Notes: generated by a model from the letters alone, not told the origin. DNA of 12,784 nt from an uncultured Oscillospiraceae bacterium (GCA_900757695.1 CAAEOU010000382.1:1-12784); one strand, 5' to 3'; shown: positions 1 through 6,592, counted from the first letter of the stretch. Numbers and translations: made by a program.

Positions 1-22
1 AAACAGAAATGGAGGAACACAC

Positions 23-1801
23 ATGAAAAAGAACAAGATTCTTGCGCTGGTGCTGACAGCTGCACTGAGCCTTGGACTGTTGGCGGGCTGCGGCGGCAAT
101 ACAGCATCGGCGGAGAAGCCGGACAGTACACCCACAGAAGCAAGCGGCAAGGCACCGGAGCAGCAGACCGAGGCACCGGAAGTGCCTGCCGATGTATCAG
201 CAGAGGAAAACTCTGTAGCAGAATCCGCAGCAGAAGCGGCGGTAGAGCCTGAGGGCCTTCAGGTGGTGGAGCTTCCCATTGAGGAAGAAGCGGTTCACTA
301 CAGCTGCTGGATGCCGGTTGCACCCTACGTCAGCACCATGATGAATCTGGAGGACTTTTCCGAGCAGGTTGCCATGGTCAAGATGATCAACGAAGCCACC
401 AATGTATACATTGACTTTAATGCAGTGGCTGGCGGCTTTGTAGAGCAGGAATCCTTTAACCTGATGATCGCCGGCGGCGACTACACCGATATCATTGGCG
501 TTATGAACTACTATGGAAGCCCCAGCGGTGCGTCCGCAGGCAGCGCTGGCCATGAAAAGGCCATTGAGGACGGCATTATCATTGATCTCTATGATGACCT
601 CAAGGAGTATGCCCCCAACTATTGGAATATCCTGACTTCCGATGACAACGCCTACATGACCATGCGTACCCAGTCTGGCTACATGGGCTGCATTGCGCAG
701 CTGCTGAAAAAGGCCGGCACCGAGAATCAGGGCATGATCGTCCGGAAGGACTGGCTGGAGGCATCCGGGGTTGGAAGCCTTGACACCATGGATCAGTATG
801 AGCAGTACCTGACCTACTGTAAGGATAACTATGGCGCGTATGCCTATCTCCAGTATGAGGGTCTGGATACCGACTGGGGCTCTGCGTTTAATATCACCCC
901 CGGTGCTTTTAACGTGGTAGACGGCAAAGTGGTGCATTCCTTTACCACCGATGCCTTTAAGGACTACCTGACCAAGATGAACGACTGGTACAAGAAGGGC
1001 CTCTTTAACGACGACTTCTATAATGATACCGATATTACCACCGTTCGTACCGACATGGCCAACGACCTGTGCTCCTTTGTAGACGGTTCTGCGGAGGGCA
1101 TGAGCAATATCTTTGATATGAACCCTGAGAATGCTTCCATGGAGCTGAAGGCCACTGCGTACCCCAAGGCAGATGGCGTGGATGAGATCCATGTTGGCTT
1201 TGAATCCAAGCTCATCAAGAACTCTGATACGTGGGCCATTTCTACCGCATGTGATGACCCCATTCCGCTGCTGAAGCTGGTGAACTGGCTGTATTCGGAG
1301 GAAGGTCAGCAGATGTATAACTGGGGCGAAGAGGGCGTTGCCTTTGAGTATGACGAGAATGGTCAGCCCCAGTGGACGGATCTGGTAGTCAACAACCCTG
1401 ACGGACTGAACTTCATGTTCGCCTCTTACCTCTATGCCACCGGCGTGGGCTCTGTCTATTTCCCCGGCGTATATGACATGGAGAAGGGCTTCTATTCCTA
1501 CAATGACGATCAGCTGGAAGCTGTTGATACGCTGGCCTCTCTCACAGACGGCGCCAACAATATGCCCGCCTATGTGAGCCTGGACAATGCCGAGCAGGAT
1601 CGCTACAACAGCGTTGCAACGGATCTGGATACCTATGCCAATGGCATGATCCTGAAATTCATTCTGGGTGACGAACCCATGAGCAACTATCAGGCATTCC
1701 TGGATACCTGCATGGATATGGGTCTCCAGCAGATGACGGATATCTATCAGGGCGCTTATGACCGCGGTCAGGCCGCACTGGCGGAGCTGAATGCAGCCTG
1801 A
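23..1801 (+). CDS. ABC transporter extracellular solute-binding lipoprotein (carbohydrate/LplA-like)
   Basis: Substrate-capture component of an ABC importer, anchored to the outer face of the membrane. The first 23 residues form a lipoprotein signal peptide: KK charged start, hydrophobic core, then the lipobox LLAGC with the lipidated Cys at 23. Residues about 24-95 are an Ala/Glu/Pro-rich acidic linker that lifts the binding domain off the membrane. The rest (about 95-592) is rich in Tyr, Trp, Asp and Asn and resembles the long LplA-type sugar-binding proteins. Its C-terminal helices carry the family pattern of a long helix followed by a YQG/YDR ending. The 592 aa length is at the upper end for the family. 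A GGAGG at 11-15 with 7-nt spacing supports the ATG at 23. No permease or ATPase gene follows, so partners are probably upstream of the window. The substrate cannot be read from sequence. The family call is firm; the sugar assignment is inference. Confidence 0.88.
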   Translation: MKKNKILALVLTAALSLGLLAGCGGNTASAEKPDSTPTEASGKAPEQQTEAPEVPADVSAEENSVAESAAEAAVEPEGLQVVELPIEEEAVHYSCWMPVAPYVSTMMNLEDFSEQVAMVKMINEATNVYIDFNAVAGGFVEQESFNLMIAGGDYTDIIGVMNYYGSPSGASAGSAGHEKAIEDGIIIDLYDDLKEYAPNYWNILTSDDNAYMTMRTQSGYMGCIAQLLKKAGTENQGMIVRKDWLEASGVGSLDTMDQYEQYLTYCKDNYGAYAYLQYEGLDTDWGSAFNITPGAFNVVDGKVVHSFTTDAFKDYLTKMNDWYKKGLFNDDFYNDTDITTVRTDMANDLCSFVDGSAEGMSNIFDMNPENASMELKATAYPKADGVDEIHVGFESKLIKNSDTWAISTACDDPIPLLKLVNWLYSEEGQQMYNWGEEGVAFEYDENGQPQWTDLVVNNPDGLNFMFASYLYATGVGSVYFPGVYDMEKGFYSYNDDQLEAVDTLASLTDGANNMPAYVSLDNAEQDRYNSVATDLDTYANGMILKFILGDEPMSNYQAFLDTCMDMGLQQMTDIYQGAYDRGQAALAELNAA

Positions 1802-1839
1802 GCAAAACGGATAAAGCGCTGAAAATTGGATGCGATCAG

Positions 1840-1874
1840 ATGCCCGCCAACCGTTTCTGGTTGGCGGGCATTTT
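1840..1874 (+). terminator. Rho-independent terminator of the solute-binding protein gene
   Basis: A perfect 13-bp stem (1840-1852 with 1859-1871) and a 6-nt loop (gtttct) are followed by TTTT, 39 bases past the stop codon. It closes the lipoprotein transcript and insulates rpoD from it. Confidence 0.9.
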
Positions 1875-1888
1875 CTGCGGCTGATCCG

Positions 1889-1956
1889 AAAAAATGAGAA
1901 AAAATAGAGAAAAAGCGAAAAAAAGACTTGCACAATATTGCGTTTTGTGATATGCT
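1889..1956 (+). promoter_or_regulatory. rpoD promoter with phased A-tract UP-like region
   Basis: The -35 is TTGCAC (1928-1933), then a 17-bp spacer and the -10 TATGCT (1951-1956), preceded by TGA that makes an extended -10. Just upstream lie four A-tracts at 1889-1894, 1899-1904, 1910-1914 and 1918-1924, spaced 9 to 10.5 bp centre to centre, in step with the helical repeat. Such an array is expected to bend DNA and act as an UP element. The start would be near 1963, leaving a leader of about 90 nt before rpoD. The boxes are seen in the sequence; activity is inferred. Confidence 0.7.
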
Positions 1957-2054
1957 AACAGTTGCCTAACTTAAAATCAGCGTAGTGCGCCATAAACGGC
2001 GATTTCTTTTTGGCTGACTAAGCAGGACTTCACTTTATACGAAGGAAGTGCAAT

Positions 2055-3170
2055 ATGGCAAGCACAAATAACACCGCAGAAAAACTGAGTGAAGAGGCCA
2101 AGGCACCAGTATTGGCGCTGCTGGCAAAGGGGCAGAAATCCGGCGTGCTCCAGTCTTCTGACATCCTGAGTGTGCTGGAAAAGCTGGACATCAACGCCGA
2201 GCAGATCGAGCATATCTATGACACCATCGAGAGTATGGGCATTCAGATCACCGGCGCAGAGCTGGAGCTGGATGCACCGGAGGGCGCTCCCGCTGAAGAA
2301 GAGGAAGAGCTGGTTGATCCCGTGGAGCTGGCTGCCGAGTATAATCTGGATGACCCGGTGCGTATGTACTTGAAGGAGATCGGCCAGATCCGGCTGCTGA
2401 CCGCAGAGGAAGAGCAGGAGCTGGCGGCTCGTGTGGCACAGGGGGACAAGTATGCCAAGGACAAGCTCACCGAGGCAAACCTCCGTCTGGTGGTTTCCAT
2501 TGCCAAGAAGTATTCCGGCCGCGGCCTTCATATTCTGGATTTGATTCAGGAAGGCAATACCGGCCTCATTCGTGCAGTGGACAAGTTCGACTACACCAAG
2601 GGCAACAAGTTCTCCACCTATGCGACATGGTGGATCCGGCAGGCCATTACCCGTGCCATTGCCGATCAGGCCAGAACCATCCGTGTTCCGGTACATATGG
2701 TAGAGGTAATCAATAAGGTGACCCGCTGCAACCGGAAGCTGGTGCAGGAGCTGGGCCGTGAGCCCACCATGGAGGAGATTGCAAATGACCTGAAGCTTCC
2801 GTTGGAAAAGGTCATTGAAGCCACCCGTACCTCTGCCGATACCCTGAGCCTTGACACCCCGGTAGGCGATGAGGAGGATACCACCATCGGCTCCTTTGTG
2901 GAGGACGACAATACCCCCGGGCCGGCCGACGCCACTTCGAACACTCTGCTGGCTGAGGCACTCAATGAGATCCTCGATACCCTGACTGACCGGGAAGCTG
3001 ATGTGCTTCGGATGCGGTTTGGTATGTATGACGGAAGGACCCATACTTTGGAAGAAGTGGGTCAAATTTTCGGCGTAACCCGTGAGCGAATCCGCCAGAT
3101 TGAGAATAAGGCCATTCGCAAGCTGCGCCACCCAAGCCGCGCCAAGAAAATCAAAGATTTCTACTGCTAA
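2055..3170 (+). CDS. rpoD: RNA polymerase primary sigma factor (sigma-70 / SigA)
   Basis: Housekeeping sigma factor that directs RNA polymerase to -10/-35 promoters. At 371 aa it matches the usual short Gram-positive SigA length. A compact region 1.1 lies at about 12-66. An acidic linker (Glu run near 81-85) leads into region 1.2 at 99-130 ([12 protein letters not shown]). Region 2 at 137-215 contains the [29 protein letters not shown] and [15 protein letters not shown] core-binding and -10 motifs. Region 3 is at about 216-290, and region 4 at 308-371 has the helix-turn-helix [18 protein letters not shown] that reads the -35. An AAGGAAG at 2042-2048 supports the ATG. In many Firmicutes this gene follows dnaG; here it has its own promoter and terminator and the upstream gene is an unrelated lipoprotein. 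All diagnostic regions are intact, so I take it as the primary sigma rather than an alternative one. Confidence 0.97.
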   Translation: MASTNNTAEKLSEEAKAPVLALLAKGQKSGVLQSSDILSVLEKLDINAEQIEHIYDTIESMGIQITGAELELDAPEGAPAEEEEELVDPVELAAEYNLDDPVRMYLKEIGQIRLLTAEEEQELAARVAQGDKYAKDKLTEANLRLVVSIAKKYSGRGLHILDLIQEGNTGLIRAVDKFDYTKGNKFSTYATWWIRQAITRAIADQARTIRVPVHMVEVINKVTRCNRKLVQELGREPTMEEIANDLKLPLEKVIEATRTSADTLSLDTPVGDEEDTTIGSFVEDDNTPGPADATSNTLLAEALNEILDTLTDREADVLRMRFGMYDGRTHTLEEVGQIFGVTRERIRQIENKAIRKLRHPSRAKKIKDFYC

Positions 3171-3179
3171 AAGAGGAAA

Positions 3180-3227
3180 CACAGCGCCCTGAACGATAGC
3201 TTGTCGTTCAGGGCGCTGTGCGTTTTT
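3180..3227 (+). terminator. rpoD terminator, possibly bidirectional
   Basis: A perfect 17-bp stem (3180-3196 with 3204-3220) and a 7-nt loop are followed by TTTTT at 3223-3227. The opposite side is only moderately T-rich on the minus strand (TTTCCTCTTTT). It may therefore also stop the convergent MerR gene, whose stop codon is at 3236-3238. Confidence 0.92.
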
Positions 3228-3235
3228 GCTGTGAC

Positions 3236-3886
3236 CTATTGATCCATGTCCTTGGTATTGAGAATCAGATTATAGGTGGCTACCTTCTGAGCCGGGGAGA
3301 TATCAAATCCGCTGCCGTAACCGCCGGGGGAGGCGTTGCTGCCGGATGTAGAATCCTGCTGATTAAAGCCTGCATACATGGCGGCACCCATGGCGGCAAT
3401 GTCTTTCTGCTTCTGCTCCTGCGGTGTGATCCGGTGGGAGACCAGCTGGCTCAGTTCCTCTATCTCATCGAGATAGCGGAAGTGGGGATCCAGATCCACG
3501 GCGGGCAGGGGAAGCCCTACGGTGGCGGGCTTCATCTGAGAGATCAGGGTGTCTTCGCTGGTAAGGGTTTCGCTGGTGATGTTGTTGATTACAGCGAGAA
3601 TTGCACTGAGATCCACCTGCTCCTGCTGGAGCCGACGGCGATAGGACTGGAATATCTCGGGGATGTCTCCGGGAACCTCGTGAATGTGCCGGATCTCCTC
3701 CACAGAGAATCTGGCACGGCGCAGTGCTGCGATTTTTGTCAGCCGCTGAATATCCGCTTCGGAGTAGTTTCGATACTCCCGTCCGTTCTGCCACTGTTTT
3801 TCCGGGGACAAAAGGCCCTCTGCCTCGTAGTATCGAATGGTTTTCTTGGTGAGGCCGGTTCTTTCGCTGACTTCTTTGATCTTCAT
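3236..3886 (-). CDS. MerR-family transcriptional regulator (downstream paralog)
   Basis: A 216-aa DNA-binding regulator. Residues 1-70 are a canonical MerR winged helix-turn-helix: MKIKEVSERTGLTKKTIRYY, then EGLLSPE, NGREYRNYSEADIQRL, and the ALRRARFSVEEIR stretch. Residues about 76-118 are the predicted dimerisation helix. Residues 119-216 do not match an effector domain I recognise; they contain HFRYLDEIEE (135-144), a Gly/Ser-rich stretch (179-193) and a terminal helix FDISPAQKVATYNL. There is no cysteine in the protein, which argues against a metal- or redox-sensing MerR. It is a clear paralog of the gene just upstream (same 216-aa length, alignable end to end). GGAGG seven bases before ATG 3886 fixes the start. 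It has its own promoter. No transporter or enzyme gene is divergent, so the target is unclear; autoregulation is likely. Confidence 0.9.
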   Translation of the reverse strand: MKIKEVSERTGLTKKTIRYYEAEGLLSPEKQWQNGREYRNYSEADIQRLTKIAALRRARFSVEEIRHIHEVPGDIPEIFQSYRRRLQQEQVDLSAILAVINNITSETLTSEDTLISQMKPATVGLPLPAVDLDPHFRYLDEIEELSQLVSHRITPQEQKQKDIAAMGAAMYAGFNQQDSTSGSNASPGGYGSGFDISPAQKVATYNLILNTKDMDQ

Positions 3887-3910
3887 AACGATTCCTCCTT
3901 TCCTGCCCCC

Positions 3911-3941
3911 ATGATAGATGATTCCCCAAAGGGAATGTCAA
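3911..3941 (-). promoter_or_regulatory. MerR-type promoter/operator of the 3886 gene (19-bp spacer)
   Basis: Reading the minus strand, the -35 is TTGACA (3936-3941) and the -10 TATCAT (3911-3916), separated by exactly 19 bp. The spacer holds a dyad (ATTCCC ... GGGAAT). Over-long 19-20 bp spacers with a central dyad mark promoters that MerR proteins remodel. The sequence is very close to the promoter of the upstream paralog. Confidence 0.75.
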
Positions 3942-3966
3942 TAGGAATCTGGGTATTTTGGTAAAT

Positions 3967-4617
3967 TCAATCCCTATCATTCATCAATAGATTGTAGGCG
4001 GCGATCTTCTGGGCGTTTCCGATGTCCATTCCGCCGCCCTTGCCGTCTACGGCCGTATTGGCGCTGGAAGAATTCTGCGTGCTGAATGCGGCATACATGG
4101 CGGCGTTGTTGGCGGCCATTTTGCGCTGCCGCAGTTCATCTTCGGTCATGTTGACTTTCTTTTTCCGTTTCATAAGATTCGCCTCCATTAGATCAAGATA
4201 GCGGAAATTTGGATGGATGTCAGATGCGGGCAGCTGAACACTTGCGGCAATCGGCTCTAGCTGGGAGACCAGCGTATCCTGAGAGGATAGTTCCTCTGCA
4301 GAGATAGAATCGGCAACGGATAAAACCTGCTCCAGCTTTTCCTTTTCCGCATGAAGCCGCTGTCGGTAAGAAAGAAATACAGCAGGAATCTCTTCTGGCG
4401 CTGCCTGCATCATTCGTATCTCCTCTACGGAAAATCTGGCTCTGCGCAGTACCGCAATTTGCCGAAGCGCTGCAACGGTCTCGGGCGAGTAGCTGCGGTA
4501 GGCCCGGCCGTTCTGATAAGTCTTTTCCGGCATAATCAGTCCTTCGGACTCATAAAAGCGAATGGTCTTTTTCGTGAGACCTGTGATCTCGCTGACTTCC
4601 TTAATCTTCATCGGCAT
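3967..4617 (-). CDS. MerR-family transcriptional regulator (upstream paralog)
   Basis: A second 216-aa MerR regulator, tandem with and homologous to the one below it. The winged helix-turn-helix is at about 3-72 (KEVSEITGLTKKTIRFYESE, then NGRAYRSYSPETVAALRQ, then RRARFSVEEIRMM). The predicted dimer helix is at about 78-118. The C-terminal part has NFRYLDLMEANL (137-148), a basic patch KRKKK (150-154), the block NNAAMYAAF (170-178), a Ser/Gly linker and the terminal helix MDIGNAQKIAAYNL. The last blocks are shared with the paralog, so this unknown domain is conserved. Cysteine is absent. ATG 4617 is preferred because AGGAGG sits 8 nt upstream; the internal ATG at 4611 would leave 14 nt. An 80-bp gap separates it from the second gene, so read-through is possible besides that gene's own promoter. 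Confidence 0.9.
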   Translation of the reverse strand: MPMKIKEVSEITGLTKKTIRFYESEGLIMPEKTYQNGRAYRSYSPETVAALRQIAVLRRARFSVEEIRMMQAAPEEIPAVFLSYRQRLHAEKEKLEQVLSVADSISAEELSSQDTLVSQLEPIAASVQLPASDIHPNFRYLDLMEANLMKRKKKVNMTEDELRQRKMAANNAAMYAAFSTQNSSSANTAVDGKGGGMDIGNAQKIAAYNLLMNDRD

Positions 4618-4637
4618 CTATCTCCCCTCCTGTCTTT

Positions 4638-4668
4638 ATTATAGAAGATGCCCTAAGGGGAATGTCAA
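4638..4668 (-). promoter_or_regulatory. MerR-type promoter/operator of the 4617 gene (19-bp spacer)
   Basis: On the minus strand there is a perfect TTGACA (4663-4668), a 19-bp spacer and a perfect TATAAT (4638-4643). The spacer contains the dyad CCCT-T-AGGG. The start would be near 4631, directly at the ribosome binding site, giving a very short leader. Perfect boxes held apart by 19 bp are expected to be weak until a MerR protein untwists the DNA, so autoregulation or cross-regulation by the twin regulators is inferred. Confidence 0.78.
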
Positions 4669-4722
4669 TAGCAATTCAAAATATTATGTAAAAAACAGGG
4701 GATAAGAAAGACCGTGATGGGG

Positions 4723-4805
4723 CCTGTACCGATCCATGACGCCATACGGCTGCGTTGCATCTGCGCAGAAAGTGTGTTAAGATAATGCAGAAAATACGGT
4801 ACAGG
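4723..4805. repeat. Spaced inverted repeat flanking the alaX promoter
   Basis: CCTGTACCG at 4723-4731 is the exact reverse complement of CGGTACAGG at 4797-4805. The 65 bp between them contain the putative alaX promoter. It may be a pair of protein sites able to loop across the promoter, or chance. No protein can be assigned. Confidence 0.4.
4755..4783 (+). promoter_or_regulatory. Probable promoter of the alanyl-tRNA editing gene
   Basis: TTGCAT (4755-4760), a 17-bp spacer and TAAGAT (4778-4783) with a TGT just before it (extended -10). The -10 is only a 4/6 match, offset by the TG motif. Transcription would begin near 4790. Confidence 0.5.
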
Positions 4806-4834
4806 GCTGTGCCGTCAAATTATGCCGACGGAGG
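4797..4834 (+). promoter_or_regulatory. alaX leader with two mutually exclusive hairpins at the ribosome binding site
   Basis: Hairpin A pairs 4797-4803 with 4808-4814 (7 bp, one G-U, loop GGGC). Hairpin B pairs 4812-4816 with 4827-4831 (CCGTC with GACGG), and its 3' arm runs into the GGAGG at 4830-4834. The hairpins share 4812-4814, so only one can form. B would mask part of the ribosome binding site. No T-box elements are visible. Translational control is inference. Confidence 0.35.
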
Positions 4835-4842
4835 CGCTGACA

Positions 4843-5991
4843 ATGGAAACGGAAAAGCTGTTTTATCAAGATGCTTATTTGAAGGAAACTACGGCAAAGG
4901 TGCTGGAGTGCCGCAAGGGGAAACATGGCTATGAGATCGTATTGGATCGAACCTGCTTTTATCCCGAAGGCGGCGGACAGCCGGGGGACCGGGGAACACT
5001 GAATGGAATCCCGGTGACGGATACCCACGAGAAGGATGGCATGGTGCTCCACTATACCGACAGCCCCTTGGAGCCCGGGACGGAGGTGACAGCGGTCATC
5101 GACTGGGCACGGCGCTTTGACCTGACCCAGCAGCATTCCGGAGAGCATATGGTCTCCGGTGTGGTACACCGGATCTATGGCTATGACAATGTGGGGTTTC
5201 ACATGGGCGCCGACATGGTGACCATTGACTTTTCCGGGGAGCTCACCGAGCAGCAGCTTCGGGAGGTGGAGACGGAGGTCAATCAGCGGATCTGGCTGGA
5301 TGACACCGTAAAATGCTGGTATCCTTCTCCGGAAGAGCTGAAGGAGATCCCGTACCGCAGTAAAAAGGAGCTTACCGGCAAGGTGCGAATTGCGGAATTC
5401 CCCGGGGCCGACATCTGTGCCTGCTGCGGAACTCATGTGGCCCATACCGGTGAGATCGGGCTGGTGAAGATCGTCTCAGTGGAAAAGTTCCACAGCGGCG
5501 TCCGGGTGGAAATGCTCTCCGGCGGGCGGGCTCTCCGGTATCTGACGGCAGTGCAGGATCAGAACCGGCAGGTCTCCCAGCTGCTTTCCGCAAAGGTCAT
5601 GGAGACGGCCAAGGCGGTAAAGAATCTCACCGATGAGGCGGAGCGGCTCCGGCAGCAGGTCTATGCCATGGAAAATGCCCAGTTTGCGGCCAAGGCAGAG
5701 CAGCTGCGGGGACAGGGGAACGTGCTGGTAAAGATGGATGGCCTCAGCGCCGATGGGGTTCGCCGTGCGGCCATTGCCATTCAGGAGACCTGCGGAGGAC
5801 GTGCAGCGGTATTCTCCGGCGACGAGGAAAACGGCTATAAGTATGCAGTGGGAGAGCCGGACGGCAACCTGCGGGATTGGGTCAAGGAGCTCAACGGCGC
5901 ACTCCATGGCCGGGGCGGCGGAAAGCCCGGGTTTGTGCAGGGGTCGGTAGCCGCCAAATGGGACGAGATTGTTGCATTTATGTCCCGCTGA
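4843..5991 (+). CDS. Alanyl-tRNA editing protein, long AlaX type with DHHA1-like C-terminus
   Basis: A free-standing trans-editing enzyme related to the editing domain of alanyl-tRNA synthetase. The family hydrolyses Ser- or Gly-mischarged tRNA-Ala in the cytosol, protecting proteome fidelity. The N-terminal half holds the AlaRS-like barrel motif PEGGGQPGDRG (41-51) and the two zinc motifs: HxxxH as HSGEH (98-102) and CxxxH ending in CCGTH (Cys194, His198). All four zinc-type ligands are present. The C-terminal half (about 235-382) has a helical coiled segment rich in Gln and Glu, then a DHHA1-like Gly-rich end (GRGGGKPGFVQGS). At 382 aa it fits AlaX-L. I chose ATG 4843 because GGAGG at 4830-4834 sits 8 nt upstream; the in-frame ATG at 4822 has no such site. 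Single gene with its own promoter and terminator. Confidence 0.92.
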   Translation: METEKLFYQDAYLKETTAKVLECRKGKHGYEIVLDRTCFYPEGGGQPGDRGTLNGIPVTDTHEKDGMVLHYTDSPLEPGTEVTAVIDWARRFDLTQQHSGEHMVSGVVHRIYGYDNVGFHMGADMVTIDFSGELTEQQLREVETEVNQRIWLDDTVKCWYPSPEELKEIPYRSKKELTGKVRIAEFPGADICACCGTHVAHTGEIGLVKIVSVEKFHSGVRVEMLSGGRALRYLTAVQDQNRQVSQLLSAKVMETAKAVKNLTDEAERLRQQVYAMENAQFAAKAEQLRGQGNVLVKMDGLSADGVRRAAIAIQETCGGRAAVFSGDEENGYKYAVGEPDGNLRDWVKELNGALHGRGGGKPGFVQGSVAAKWDEIVAFMSR

Positions 5992-6001
5992 GCACTTTTC
6001 C

Positions 6002-6030
6002 TTGCGGAAATAGTTTGCATTCTTTATAAT
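6002..6030 (+). promoter_or_regulatory. Promoter for the small Pro/Gly-tail gene
   Basis: TTGCGG (6002-6007), a 17-bp spacer and a perfect TATAAT (6025-6030), starting 11 bases past the alaX stop codon. The predicted start near 6037 falls inside the left arm of the alaX terminator hairpin, so the new transcript would lack the bottom of that stem. Confidence 0.6.
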
Positions 6031-6070
6031 AAGTGCGGCGGGAGCGCAAATGCTCTGCCGCACTTCTTTT
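6031..6070 (+). terminator. alaX terminator overlapping the next promoter
   Basis: A stem of AAGTGCGGC with GCCGCACTT (9 bp), a small internal mismatch and 3 more pairs, loop GCAAAT, then TCTTTT. It sits immediately after the TATAAT at 6025-6030 and ends 3 bases before the ribosome binding site of the next gene. Confidence 0.75.
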
Positions 6071-6087
6071 GTAAAGGAGACAGGATA

Positions 6088-6486
6088 ATGGCATTTATGG
6101 TATATGAGCATACCCCCGGTGCGGAGCGGGAAACCACCATTGATTTTGAAGCCCAGACGGCACGGGTGGATATTGCCCCCGGCCAGTGGGCTACGGTACC
6201 GTTTTTAGAAAAGGCAGAGGTCCAGCCGGACGGTACCTTTGCATTCAAGATTGAGCAGGGCGGCCTGATCCGCAATTATGTGGGTAAGGTCGAAGAGAAT
6301 GGCAATGTGGAGGGAAAGATGACCTTCACCGGCGGCATGGAGGGCGTTGTGGTGGAATTTTCCACGGAGTCCCGGCCTGTAGAAGCACCGCCGATGCCCG
6401 CAGGCGGTCCTCCTCCCGGCGGCCCGGGTATGCCGCCTCCCGGTGGCCCTGGCGGCCCCGGTATGCCTTCCCCTCCGGGAAAATAA
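6088..6486 (+). CDS. Small protein of unknown function with a Pro/Gly-rich C-terminal tail
   Basis: Not recognised. The 132-aa product has no signal peptide or membrane segment. Residues 1-95 alternate polar and hydrophobic residues in a beta-strand-like pattern with turns at Gly/Asn (GGLIRNYVGKVEENGNVEGKM splits into two strand-like halves), suggesting a small beta-sandwich or barrel. Residues 100-132 are almost all Pro, Gly and Met with repeated GGPGMP units, a disordered, possibly protein-binding tail. AAAGGAG at 6073-6079, 8 nt before the ATG, is a strong ribosome binding site. The flanking promoter and terminator make it a single-gene unit, which supports a real, expressed gene. Similar Pro/Gly tails occur in surface and scaffold proteins, but nothing here shows export. 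The function is open. Confidence 0.75.
   Translation: MAFMVYEHTPGAERETTIDFEAQTARVDIAPGQWATVPFLEKAEVQPDGTFAFKIEQGGLIRNYVGKVEENGNVEGKMTFTGGMEGVVVEFSTESRPVEAPPMPAGGPPPGGPGMPPPGGPGGPGMPSPPGK
6421..6467 (+). repeat. Imperfect 33-nt tandem repeat coding the Pro/Gly tail
   Basis: GGCCCGGGTATGCC (6421-6434) recurs as GGCCCCGGTATGCC (6454-6467), one mismatch in 14 and exactly 33 nt (11 codons) apart, with similar Pro/Gly codons between. It keeps the reading frame, so the tail could grow or shrink by slippage. Confidence 0.6.
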
Positions 6487-6491
6487 AGCGG

Positions 6492-6525
6492 AAAAGTGTC
6501 TGGGCAGACGCCCGGACACTTTTTA
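6492..6525 (+). terminator. Terminator of the Pro/Gly-tail gene
   Basis: A 14-bp stem (6492-6505 with 6510-6523, one T-G pair), tetraloop AGAC, and a T-run to 6524. The A-run on the left arm pairs with the T-run. Confidence 0.9.
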
Positions 6526-6546
6526 CTCCATATGGACGGAAAAACC

Positions 6547-6586
6547 GGGAAATTCCCTTGACAGCCCGCCCAAATCATGGTATAGT
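6547..6586 (+). promoter_or_regulatory. Promoter of the mntP riboswitch transcript, with an upstream dyad
   Basis: A perfect TTGACA (6558-6563), 17-bp spacer and TATAGT (6581-6586) give a near-consensus promoter starting near 6593, just before the aptamer. Abutting the -35 is the perfect palindrome GGGAA-A-TTCCC (6547-6557), which could be an operator or chance. Confidence 0.8.
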
Positions 6587-6592
6587 AGCCAC

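Noticed and set aside
197..1933. A 578-codon open frame on the minus strand
   Set aside because: It is antisense to the lipoprotein gene, lacks a ribosome binding site, runs through the terminator, and reads as unlikely protein (Ile/His/Gly-rich). The plus frame has a signal peptide and family features.
1977..3182. A 401-codon minus-strand frame over rpoD
   Set aside because: Antisense to an intact sigma factor; no start signals or recognisable domain.
4681..4842. A T-box or tRNA gene before the alanyl-tRNA editing gene
   Set aside because: No T-box sequence or specifier stem, and the leader from the likely start is only about 50 nt; no cloverleaf can be drawn.
6547..6557. Palindrome GGGAAATTCCC treated as an extra MerR-type operator
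   Set aside because: Half-sites run in the opposite sense to those of the MerR promoters (ATTCCC..GGGAAT), and the mntP promoter has a normal 17-bp spacer, so no link is claimed.
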